NCBI RefSeq assembly: GCF_963576615.1
Contig: NC_088717.1
Span: forward strand, 335,001 to 399,000
DNA from: Watersipora subatra
Lineage: Eukaryota; Bryozoa; Gymnolaemata; Cheilostomatida; Watersiporidae
DNA length: 64,000 nt
Direction of reading: 5' to 3'
The notes beneath the pieces are model-generated. The model was not told where the DNA came from. It worked only from the letters and a program-made list of their open reading frames with translations, and searched no databases. Of this stretch, positions 36,101 to 41,819 are shown one piece after another (within the stretch, counting starts at the first letter, position 1; each line of letters begins with the position of its first letter). The translations under genes and the position numbers were made by a program.

Positions 36101-39100
36101 AGAAATACCATATGGCAACCTTAAAAACCTGTATCTACCGAAGGGAGTGGCAAATGTGGTGAGTAGGCTACCATCTTCGTCTAGCTCCAACTGTAAGAAG
36201 CCAGATGTATCGTCTAACGTTGTGAATACCCGCGATTTAGATAGTTTAGCAAATATTTCTGATGCCGTTGGTAGTGCAAAATGTTCACGTCGTAAACATT
36301 TATTCAACTGGGTAGGATCTAGACAAATTCTAAATGAGCCATTTGGTTTTAATACATTTACAATAGGGTGAACCCAATCTGTGGCTTGTTTCACTTTGGC
36401 TATAGTGCCCTGAGAATCCATTTTTTGAAGAGTGTCCTTCAACTTATCGCGCAATCTAAAGGGAACCCTTCTGGCACTTTGAATTACTGGTTTAGCATTT
36501 TCTTTCAGTTGCAAGGCATGTTTGCATGGGAGGCACCTCAAATCACTGAACACATTTGGGTAAGCTTTAGCAAGGTCATCGCTGACTGTATTTGAGACAT
36601 TGACTAAACCCAATTCCATTGCACTTGGTAATCCTAACAAGGTCTTTTGACCGGCACTTGATGACACTATTACAAAATCTAGTGGTACAAAATGAGCGCT
36701 AACATCCACCAACAATGTTACTTTACCTAGTACATCTAAATCATGGTTGCTAAATGAAATTAATGACTTGCCATACTTTTGTAGAGGCGTATGCACTGAT
36801 AAAGAGTCAAATATCCCTTTAGGCATGACATTGCATGAAGCTTCAGTGTCAACTTTGAGATGTAGCGGCTTTTCATTGCACCTTGCGGTGATGCACCATT
36901 CTCTTCGGCTCTTGTTGTTGTTCACAGTAAAGGTTATGTCATTCTGTTCTCCACTGGTCTCTACTAGCTCATATGCAGCTTTGGCAGTAGACTTACGTTG
37001 TGGTGCCATACAAGCTATGCTGAAATGATTCATCTTGTGGCAATTTCGGCACTCTTTGCCGTATGCAGGGCATGCTCCTTTAGGGTGATTCGACTTGCAG
37101 TATTTACAGTTCTTTACCTTGACGCTGTTCTTGTTCTTGTGAGCTAGATGAGTCGGTTGTTGTACTGTATTAATACTAGCATTCTCTTTGTCGATCTTCA
37201 TATCTGTAAAATAATTTTTGATGGCTTCCGCCCGACGACACAGCTGTATGACTTTGTTCAAATCGGGATTGCCATCTAAATTGAATATGTCCTCTCTGAC
37301 TTCTGGTGAGTTAATGCCACATACAATCCTGTCTATCAGAGCACTATTTTGTTCATCAGAATGTATATTGCAAGTAGACAAGAGTCCGCGTAGTGCAGTT
37401 AAAAAATTGTCGAATGATTCACCTGGAAGCTGTGTTCTGTTATGAAACTTGTACCGTTCATAGATAGTTTTCACTTGCGGTGTAAAGTGCCGGGTGAATG
37501 CCTTTTTAACCTTTTTCATAACCTTGCGGTCTTCTTCAGAAAGATTGAAAGTTCAGAATATCTCTTGACCCTGTGGTCCAAGTAGGGTTAACAGTATGGC
37601 TACTTGGATTTATCCCCCTTTTGTTGACTTCTCTGATGCTAGCATATAAAAGTTAAATTGTTCAAGCCATTCATGTCAGCTTCCGCTAGTCTCACTGGAG
37701 TTGCCAGAATTGGATATAAAGCAGCCGGGAGCTCGCAAACCACCCTCTGCCATTACTATCCAGAAGCGATAATCCACATTATATGCTATAGCCGTCCTGA
37801 CACCATGTTATAATGTGGAGTTTCCTCAAGGTGGTTTTATTGTATGAGTGTTGACAAGGATAATTCAAGATGACTGCTTAGCTAGGCTGCTTGATCAGTA
37901 CTGATGAGTCATAAAGATAACACCAGCTGGACTACCCATAACATTGCTTCAAGGTCACACACACTTAGTGCACATATAACAGAGTGAGTGGAGGAAAAAG
38001 AGTTCCCTGAACTCGGTAAGCCGTGTTGCATGAGCAGCGCCGCCTGGAGCTCGGCGAGTTTTTTTAATTCAATAATGGATGGCCGACGCTCCAGGAATGC
38101 AAACCGAGAAATGCACTGACTGGCAGAGGTCCTCGAAGGACTGGCAATGGCACTCCAGGCTCAGGCCTAGCCTGGTCCATCAGTTCAAGGCACCTCAGTA
38201 CTCAGGAACTGGAGATTTTGACAACTTATTCAGCCAATTCCAGGAGGTAGCTGGAGCTAATGCTAGGACAGAGGAGGCCCGCCTGCTACACTTCCGAGAT
38301 GCCTTGAAGAGCAAGGCTGAAGACTGCGGACAAAGTGACTGCGAGGAGGTAGTCTTTGACACGCTTCGAGCCCAGTTCAGTTTCTCCCCAAGGCAGGCTT
38401 GGTGTAAGCTGAGCACCTTGAGGCGAGCCATTGCCACTATTCTCTAGGAGAATGCCTGCCAAGTAGAACAGTTGGTTTTAGTAGCTTATGGTGACCTGCC
38501 GGCTTCGTACAGAGCCGATATGTCTCTGGAGCGGTTATGTAGCTCCATAAACCACGCCGGCTTACAGCAGCATCTACTGGCAATGCCAACGGCAATGCTG
38601 GCAGAGGCTGTTCGGACAAAAACAGAGTTCCTTCAGGTCAGGCCAGAGAGCCGTCTTTTGGATGTCAGTAGGAGGCGGCTGCGAAACAGAATGCAGTGGT
38701 CCAGGTCTAAGCTGTCAGCGAGCTGACCCGGTTAGTGCGGGAGTTTACAAAACAGGTCCGTGAACTGCGGGAGGAGAAAGGTCGACCTCAGGAAGCTGAA
38801 AGGAAGTCACTCGAAAGCTAGGGGTGTGGAGGCCAAGGGCACGTCCGCCCGGACTGCCCCAGAGAGAAGCTACAGAATTGGAGAAACGGCTAAGAGCCGC
38901 AACAGTAGGGCCAATTACTGCTTGCACTAAGGCCACGAACCATTTTCCTGGCAACATGGCTTACTCTAGTGCCTTGTTAAAAACCAGTCGTAATGGCCGG
39001 CCCAACAGGCTGCTGGTCCGGAATGTCCTGCTAGGAAGAACTCCAGTTCGGGAGAGTAATAGAGCTGAGACAGAGGAAGTCATACCTTGTGACACTGGCA

Positions 39101-41206
39101 CAGATAGCGGTGAAGGATACTTTGACCGTAGCTCTTCGGAATGACTATGAGGCTCTAAAGGAACTGGAAACCGAGTTCCTGGAGGGCATCATGGACATGG
39201 CGACGTGCTCCAAACCAGATCAAGCTACATTAGGCTGCAGTGCCAGGAGCACACTCGGAGATCAGCTTGAAGGACCACGGCTGATGCAATGTCGGAAGCT
39301 CGTCTTAACAGCCGGTCCGACTTAGCTTATACCCCCTTCTAGCTTTATCAGACACCCCAGGTGCCTGTTCCACCTGCCTATACGACTCCGGGAAGTAAAG
39401 ACCAAGGAGGTCTTTGTGGTGAGCCTAATCAATAAAGACACCATCATTGGGATGCCCTTCTTAATGGCTCATCAGTGCACCATAATGTTCAAGAAGCAAG
39501 TAATATCCGTAGACGGTCGGCCACTGCCCTGTACAAACAGGCATGGGCGATTGTTCCCCAGCGAGGTGCCCATGGTACAGGACACAGTAATGCAGAATAG
39601 GACCAAGAGGAAGGAGACCCCAGCCGAGATTAGGGCTAAGCTGGAGTTGGTGAAGCATTGGGCTGAAGACCCAGAGTTTAGCCAAGAACTCGGAATTCAA
39701 CTAAAAGAGCTCCAAAGGCAGCTCTGAAGTGAACGGAAGAAGGAACAGAAGTGTGATGTCCCAGGAGAGTCAGCCCGGCCCATGAGTCTCTCATCGGCTC
39801 AGCCCTCGAGCCCACGACAAAGAGCACCTGATGTTTCTTGGCACAGCCCTCGGCCACCTGACTGATATAGGGACTGGACGTGGGTGTTAGCTCTGACACC
39901 AAATGGCGGAAACAGAGAGTGCCTTGGCGAGGCTGCCTCCATGAGCAACTCTGTCTCTAATAACAGAGGCTCATGTCAAGTCACATTTGGTTGGACCTCT
40001 GCCTTTAACAGCGGAGCCCAAAAGCCCGGTGGAGTAACTAACCTGCATGCTCGGTGTTCCACCGACGGACAAAGAGTTGTATGTGCAACATGAGGAGAGG
40101 TCCCAGCAGCTACTGGAAGACAGCCAGCAGTAGCAACGACTGGCGCTACAGACAAGCCTGCGCATCAGGGCCCGGTGCTTGAAAGGAGCAGACCAGGCGT
40201 TTGCTGAGTCAGAGGTTGCCAGGTTGGAGTACGGTGCTCGGCAACAGCGACTCTGACTGCTCTTCCCTCTTAGCGCAGAGTGGACAGCCATCAGGGCCTC
40301 CGCTGGGGGGGGAGAGAATGTAACGGCAGAGCGTAATGACCAGGGCTGTAATAATAATGAACTTCTTAGCCACCATGGTCGCAGGACTGAGAATACAAGG
40401 GACCGAGGCAGGCCTGACCATTGGGAGGATCCCAGGCTACCAAGAGTAAACCAAATCACTGAGAGAGGAGACCGAGGTACCGAGAGAAAATACTGAGGAA
40501 CCAGGAGGACGCCCAAGTAAGAAAACAAATGAAAAGGGGTGAAGCCCAAGCTACGATTAAAAACACAAAAAGGGAGAAGTGTTCCAAAGTCAGAGTCATA
40601 GCGTACACGCTTTCTGCATGTATGCTCTCTGCTCGTCATGCATGTATATGTATACATTTATTTATTAAATATAGCTCATTGCCACTTAACACATGGGTTA
40701 ATATTTGAGTCTTGTGGAAGGTAAAGGGAACCGGCAGTTTCCTTTACAGGCTGCACAATAATTAGGTTAACTGTTGCCACAATAAAATATTTCGCACATA
40801 AAAACAATAATATTTGTTGCTATTTAATGACGTAATACGAGTATTAACAGTTTTTTGTGTGTTTATACTGTTGTATAAATGAGTTCACTTACATGTATTG
40901 ATGTGAAGAAGAAGCCCACCTTTCGTTCCCCCTTCTATATATCTGCCAAACTGCCTTATACTACCTTGTACTACCTAATCTACTAGCTTTATCCACTAGC
41001 TCTATTTGCTAGCTTTATCCAGCTTTACTCACTCACCGTAATTGCCAAGATCACCTGTACTGCTTTGAGCTCAGACGCCAATATAGCCTGAGCCTAACAC
41101 ATCCATAATTGAACATATATTGTAACATGGAACTCTTAAAACAGTATGGTTGACTATTGCCAACTTTTTTATTAGACTACTTACATGCCTTCCTCGAGTT
41201 TGCCAT
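12059..41206 (-). CDS. Amidase-signature hydrolase, copy B (complete, 13 exons)
   Basis: Exons in coding order: 41206-41185, 27812-27771, 26959-26861, 26672-26546, 25674-25502, 25318-25049, 24181-24036, 23635-23479, 23021-22903, 17436-17364, 16273-16127, 14395-14292, 12163-12059. They sum to 1584 nt (527 codons plus TAG) with no internal stop and every phase consistent. Lys119 (IAIKDN), Ser194 (GGSSSGSA) and Ser218 (GGSVR) are spaced 75 and 24 residues apart, as in the AS family. The C-terminal blocks [28 protein letters not shown] and [15 protein letters not shown] are also typical. No clear signal peptide follows the chosen ATG. Introns 1 (13.4 kb) and 9 (5.5 kb) are swollen by transposons. 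Arg155 at the exon 5/6 junction replaces the Gly of copy A. The natural substrate is unknown. Confidence 0.92.
12164..14291. other. Intron 12 of copy B
   Basis: Apart from the direct duplication at 12441-12930, only AT-rich sequence and short simple repeats (for example cagacagacagactgacag near 13930) were seen. No conserved frames. Confidence 0.65.
12441..12930. repeat. Direct duplication of about 235 bp
   Basis: 12441-12680 and 12698-12930 are near-identical copies sharing caataatgaaaggaaaag, caataggagaaatgcaatat and caatatcaagaagttgtga. A short internal deletion separates them. Confidence 0.88.
14292..14395 (-). CDS. Amidase copy B exon 12
   Basis: Encodes [20 protein letters not shown] and [15 protein letters not shown], matching the family NxTGHPALSxPxG block. 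The donor GAT|GTAAGT leaves in phase 0. Confidence 0.95.
14590..14871. repeat. 31-bp minisatellite
   Basis: Nine almost perfect copies of a 31-bp unit (start: aacctatcacatgtgaacag) in intron 11. The unit contains the palindrome cacatgtg. High homogeneity points to recent expansion. Confidence 0.96.
15175..15300 (+). mobile_element. Degenerate SINE-like unit
   Basis: An A-box-like tggtagtgagcttagctgg and a B-box-like tttgattcccg are spaced as in a tRNA-derived head. The family tail is not clear here. Confidence 0.4.
15495..16070. repeat. 65-bp minisatellite
   Basis: About eight diverged copies of a 65-bp unit containing ggctatatatcaaggctata and tctcaataagtcagaatagg, in intron 11 next to exon 11. 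It is older than the 31-bp array, judging by divergence. Confidence 0.93.
16127..16273 (-). CDS. Amidase copy B exon 11
   Basis: Encodes [20 protein letters not shown] then [18 protein letters not shown], a hallmark block of the family (DVLVMPTxPxxAHxLP). The acceptor is TTATTCAG and the donor ACAG|GTTTGA. Confidence 0.96.
16400..16860. repeat. 54-bp minisatellite in intron 10 of copy B
   Basis: About eight to nine copies of the same 54-bp unit as at 1-640. A 148-codon minus-strand frame runs through it as 18-residue repeats, but it is intronic and period-driven, so it is not called as a gene. Confidence 0.95.
17364..17436 (-). CDS. Amidase copy B exon 10
   Basis: Encodes [20 protein letters not shown]. 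The acceptor is TTTCTAG and the donor ATG|GTAAGA; the exon leaves in phase 1. Confidence 0.93.
17570..17710 (+). mobile_element. SINE-like element (copy B intron 9)
   Basis: B-box-like cgagttcaatactcg and tail gctataactggacatacg. It is orthologous in position to 905-1060. Confidence 0.55.
17728..17890. repeat. About 60-bp AT-rich tandem repeat, three copies
   Basis: Units contain tatagatcacattcatagat and ttcacatatatttataaata. A single diverged unit is at about 1600-1660 in copy A. Confidence 0.88.
17925..18050 (-). mobile_element. SINE-like element, reverse orientation (copy B)
   Basis: Counterpart of 1675-1800, with the reverse-strand tail tgtccagttatagcgataaa and a core ending in gaacctggaatgtccagttc. 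Confidence 0.5.
18340..18416. mobile_element. Degenerate Helitron-like 3' termini
   Basis: acccatgcaatgccaggcat, followed by a decayed terminus, resembles a Helitron 3' hairpin on the plus strand. ctgtccttgcacggataata resembles another on the minus strand. Position and first motif are shared with 2037-2090 in copy A. Confidence 0.35.
18690..18815 (+). mobile_element. tRNA-derived SINE (copy B)
   Basis: A-box-like tggtgtagtgg, weakened B-box aagttcaatttc, and a tail with attgcaatgactagacatat. Counterpart of 3278-3400. Confidence 0.6.
18828..18898. mobile_element. About 70-bp palindromic mini-MITE
   Basis: Ends are TAAAACCTCTAAT and its complement ATTAGAGGTTTTA. The core holds a second hairpin centred on cgccatggcg. 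Copy A reads straight through (cacttagatttatatatg at about 3400), so this is a clean insertion in B, probably with a TA or TAG target duplication. Confidence 0.75.
18899..19015. repeat. AT-rich array, first fragment (copy B)
   Basis: gatttatatatgtag and then ttatatatacatgtatatat repeats. It is the left part of the array that is continuous in copy A (3411-4055). Confidence 0.8.
19016..21568 (+). mobile_element. Helitron, internally deleted, 2.55 kb
   Basis: The 5' end is TCTACTATATAAACGGCAAT. The 3' end has a hairpin (CTGTTC/GAACAG) then GGGGTAATGCAGCTAGT, the canonical CTAGT terminus. It sits between A and T of an AT-rich array, with no target duplication, as Helitrons do. Its interior carries the start of a Helitron protein but no helicase, so it cannot move on its own. 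A second copy with the same 5' end begins at 61602. Confidence 0.9.
20304..20921 (+). pseudogene. Helitron Rep/helicase N-terminal remnant
   Basis: A 205-residue frame starting [13 protein letters not shown], made of about seven units near 24 residues rich in Ala, Arg and Glu ([15 protein letters not shown] type). Such repeats are common at the N-terminus of invertebrate Helitron proteins. After the stop at 20921 a recognisable continuation (ECSRCNALR then KGER, a C-x2-C pair) appears at about 20935-21000 in a shifted frame and with a Trp codon turned to TGA. The Rep and PIF1-like helicase parts are missing. Confidence 0.8.
21569..21616. repeat. AT-rich array, second fragment (copy B)
   Basis: atatatacatagttgtatat-type sequence between the Helitron and the LINE, the middle piece of the split array. 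Confidence 0.7.
21617..22670 (+). pseudogene. LINE ORF C-terminus: CCHC finger and restriction-like endonuclease
   Basis: The open frame ends at a TGA (22489-22491) that interrupts an otherwise continuous reading to a TAG at 22670. The visible parts are a finger [18 protein letters not shown] (C-x2-C-x8-H-x4-C), an RH pair in YTERHNHV, and a PD...D catalytic motif (QPDIVVV then TTIIDIAV). This order is diagnostic of LINEs with a restriction-like endonuclease downstream of the reverse transcriptase. The TGA probably replaced a Trp codon. The region upstream of the first ATG is coding too, since the frame is open back to about 21617. Confidence 0.85.
21617..22700 (+). mobile_element. 5'-truncated RLE-type LINE (R4/Hero/NeSL-like)
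   Basis: Only the last kilobase of a non-LTR retrotransposon remains: the end of the protein, then a short 3' end running into the AT-rich array. The 5' truncation falls inside coding sequence, as in target-primed integration. The clade assignment rests on the C-terminal endonuclease type. Confidence 0.82.
22727..22803. repeat. AT-rich array, third fragment (copy B)
   Basis: ttatatagttatatatatat repeats, the right-hand remainder of the array split by the Helitron and LINE. Confidence 0.8.
22903..23021 (-). CDS. Amidase copy B exon 9
   Basis: Encodes [20 protein letters not shown] and [18 protein letters not shown]. Splice borders are the same as in copy A. Confidence 0.94.
23022..23478. other. 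Intron 8 of copy B
   Basis: No feature seen. It is homologous to intron 8 of copy A (4275-5043) but about 310 bp shorter. Confidence 0.65.
23479..23635 (-). CDS. Amidase copy B exon 8
   Basis: Same coding as copy A except AAAATVDE where A has AAGATVDE. Confidence 0.95.
24036..24181 (-). CDS. Amidase copy B exon 7
   Basis: Encodes [20 protein letters not shown] and the [10 protein letters not shown] block. It is nearly identical to copy A. Confidence 0.96.
24182..25048. other. Intron 6 of copy B
   Basis: Aligns end to end with 5763-6626. No additional feature. Confidence 0.7.
25049..25318 (-). CDS. Amidase copy B exon 6 (signature exon)
   Basis: [14 protein letters not shown] and [15 protein letters not shown]. 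Ser194 and Ser218 by the copy B numbering. Confidence 0.98.
25502..25674 (-). CDS. Amidase copy B exon 5 (catalytic lysine)
   Basis: Lys119 in [15 protein letters not shown]. The last exon base is A, not G, before GTGAGA, which weakens the donor and changes the junction codon to Arg. Confidence 0.95.
25675..26545. other. Intron 4 of copy B
   Basis: No gene or repeat recognised. It is homologous in part to 7252-8047. Confidence 0.65.
26546..26672 (-). CDS. Amidase copy B exon 4
   Basis: Encodes [20 protein letters not shown] preceded by [12 protein letters not shown]. The donor is TG|GTATGT. Confidence 0.95.
26861..26959 (-). CDS. Amidase copy B exon 3
   Basis: Encodes [20 protein letters not shown] with the acidic helix ending KELEEYR. 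Confidence 0.93.
26960..27770. other. Intron 2 of copy B
   Basis: AT-rich with no recognisable element. It shares its exon 2 side with copy A (9700-10168) but lacks the SINE-like unit found there. Confidence 0.6.
27771..27812 (-). CDS. Amidase copy B exon 2
   Basis: 42 nt. The acceptor GTTAACAG at 27813-27820 gives T|GT across the junction and reads [14 protein letters not shown] into D of exon 3. This is the acceptor that fits the phases of exons 1 and 3. A second AG 21 bases further in (GTGTGCAG) would not match exon 1. Confidence 0.75.
27915..28045. repeat. Minisatellite of 24-30 bp units (left part)
   Basis: Units such as gagccgataaacagactcaag. The same unit recurs at 31660-31925 on the other side of the degenerate gypsy element. 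Confidence 0.85.
28250..32066 (-). pseudogene. Degenerate Ty3/gypsy element A
   Basis: From right to left on the minus strand: a primer-site-like ggtgtgacccggtcatcttg at about 32047-32066 and the start of gag; a zinc knuckle [14 protein letters not shown] (about 30700-30760); the reverse-transcriptase entry [12 protein letters not shown] (about 29720); RT pieces [15 protein letters not shown] and LLIYLNGIL (29270-29450), the usual YxDD being degraded; a connection domain; and RNase H (28540-28824). Frames are broken many times. No integrase was recognised beyond 28500 and no paired LTRs were found, so the element is old and truncated at its 3' side. Confidence 0.8.
31660..31925. repeat. Minisatellite of 24-30 bp units (right part)
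   Basis: About eleven units of the type gagggtgagccgataaacag. The unit is roughly codon-periodic, so all minus frames are partly open. It lies between the gag start and the zinc knuckle of gypsy element A. Confidence 0.88.
32500..32715. repeat. Imperfect direct repeat of about 75 bp
   Basis: Two copies share aaagtcagaaacagtgacaa and gtgaacgcaactatgattt-like sequence. They lie just left of the outer LTR element. Confidence 0.75.
32858..33292 (+). repeat. 5' LTR of outer element
   Basis: 435 bp, TG...CA. It contains a purine-rich ctgagagaag/gaccgag stretch and an AT-rich atttatttatcaaatatata near its end. Confidence 0.9.
33293..33312 (+). promoter_or_regulatory. Primer-binding-site-like sequence, outer element
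   Basis: tggtgacagcagtggga starts one base after the LTR end, where a tRNA primer would anneal. The tRNA was not identified. Confidence 0.55.
33427..33606 (-). repeat. 3' LTR of gypsy element B
   Basis: 180 bp. It carries an extra cata compared with the other LTR. Confidence 0.92.
33774..37753 (-). pseudogene. gag-pol of gypsy element B, disrupted
   Basis: Gag begins at ATG 37753. Three in-frame stops interrupt it (37676-37678, 37610-37612, 37553-37555). From 37519 a 620-codon frame carries the capsid end, two zinc knuckles ([13 protein letters not shown] and [14 protein letters not shown]), a protease site reading VDTEASCN where DTG is expected, and a reverse transcriptase with CYVDDLLI. 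A single-base shift near 35690 breaks the frame before RNase H. The next frame (35651-34530) has RNase H, the integrase HHCC finger ([14 protein letters not shown]) and CDNASYF. A TAA at about 34527 interrupts before [12 protein letters not shown], which carries the third catalytic acid. The integrase tail runs to 33774. Gag and pol share one frame. Confidence 0.92.
37806..37981 (-). repeat. 5' LTR of gypsy element B
   Basis: 176 bp, near-identical to 33427-33606. Confidence 0.92.
38079..38726 (+). pseudogene. gag remnant of the outer LTR element
   Basis: ATG then [11 protein letters not shown]. The frame includes [20 protein letters not shown], a gypsy Gag capsid-like segment, and is cut by a TAG at about 38445. 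It continues in the same frame to 38726 with Leu-rich capsid-like sequence ([18 protein letters not shown]). No zinc knuckle is intact; [12 protein letters not shown] residues appear near 38840. Confidence 0.75.
39416..39727 (+). pseudogene. Aspartic protease-like remnant of the outer element
   Basis: The frame contains [20 protein letters not shown], matching the second half of a retropepsin (the IIGMDFL flap-to-helix region). The first half with the DTG motif is not intact. Nothing resembling reverse transcriptase follows before the 3' LTR at 40319. Confidence 0.65.
40319..40748 (+). repeat. 3' LTR of outer element
   Basis: 430 bp. It shares the order of the 5' LTR throughout but with many substitutions. 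Confidence 0.9.
40749..41184. other. Remaining intron 1 of copy B next to exon 1
   Basis: No element identified. The final stretch before exon 1 is the donor side of the exon. Confidence 0.5.
41185..41206 (-). CDS. Amidase copy B exon 1 (coding part)
   Basis: ATG then ANSRKA, donor GCAT|GTAAGT. The reading joins exon 2 through a Cys codon split 1/2. Confidence 0.75.
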
Positions 41207-41344
41207 GTTTAGTTGCACTTTAATGGCTGCAATGCACGGCTGTAGCCGTGCTGAACCATGTGGAGCTGAACCAGCTTATAAGCTAGGGTTACAAGTGCCA
41301 ACAAATATGCAGACAGGGATGCAGTAACTCAATAGAAATAATCT

Positions 41345-41800
41345 AATCCATCACTGTTTCTATGATGCGCAAGTTTGAGTTAATCTGCAAAGCATCCACC
41401 TCGTGAAAACGGCATAAATCCGCAAGCTAAGCTAGTTTTGTTACTCGCAAATAGTTACGGAATCCATCATGCTTGCAAATGATGCGCTTTAAAATACCGC
41501 GCTAGCTAGTAAATTTTGAACATTTACAACACTTCCGTTCGTCTTGTCCCGAGACGCGAGAGGAAATTAAGCGCTCCAAAACCTCTTGTGAGAGAAGTCG
41601 AGAAAGCGCGACTGTGCCGCGTTAAAAACCAGCGAGAGGCAAATTAAAAGTGGTGTCCAAAACTCTCGCATCAGTAGGCACAAAAGCGCGATTGTCCCGC
41701 GTGATATGACTATCAAAACCAGAGCCGTATAGCTTCAGAGTCTTGCATCAAAGACCAGAAACAAAAATGCTCGTTTCCAAACAAACCCGATCGACATACT
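41345..41800. other. Unassigned sequence left of the LINE
   Basis: Homology to the copy A 5' flank stops at about 41345 and resumes at about 55812. This stretch is less AT-rich than its surroundings and holds no frame or repeat I recognise. Confidence 0.45.
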
Positions 41801-41819
41801 GATCTCCAATGGAATATTT

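Larger units (their letters stand above)
33427..37981 (-). mobile_element. Ty3/gypsy element B, nested in the outer element
   Basis: Short LTRs (180 and 176 bp) with TGTTATA/TATAACA ends enclose a minus-strand gag-pol. The LTRs differ by four substitutions and one 4-bp indel, so insertion is recent relative to the outer element, whose interior it splits. The primer site tggtgtcaggacgg directly follows the 5' LTR (37806 side), and a purine-rich cccaaaaaggagcg precedes the 3' LTR. Only GAG is shared at the two flanks, so the target duplication is unclear. Confidence 0.92.
32858..40748 (+). mobile_element. LTR retrotransposon lacking RT and integrase (outer element)
   Basis: Two LTRs (32858-33292 and 40319-40748) begin TGTAACGGCAG and end TTACA, flanked by the 4-bp target duplication GGCT. 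A primer-site-like tggtgacagcagtggga follows the 5' LTR. A perfect purine tract (ggggggggagagaa) precedes the 3' LTR, so the element reads left to right. Leaving out the nested element at 33427-37981, the interior is about 2.5 kb with gag and protease remnants only. It is a gypsy-type element that has lost its polymerase, or a non-autonomous form. The LTRs differ at many positions, indicating age. Confidence 0.9.

Noticed and set aside
33427..37981. 5-bp target duplication for gypsy element B
   Set aside because: Only GAG matches at the flanks (cttgag and gagtga); no longer duplication holds.
34510..38447. Plus-strand frames within gypsy element B and minus-strand frames over outer gag
   Set aside because: Antisense shadows of recognised retroelement genes.
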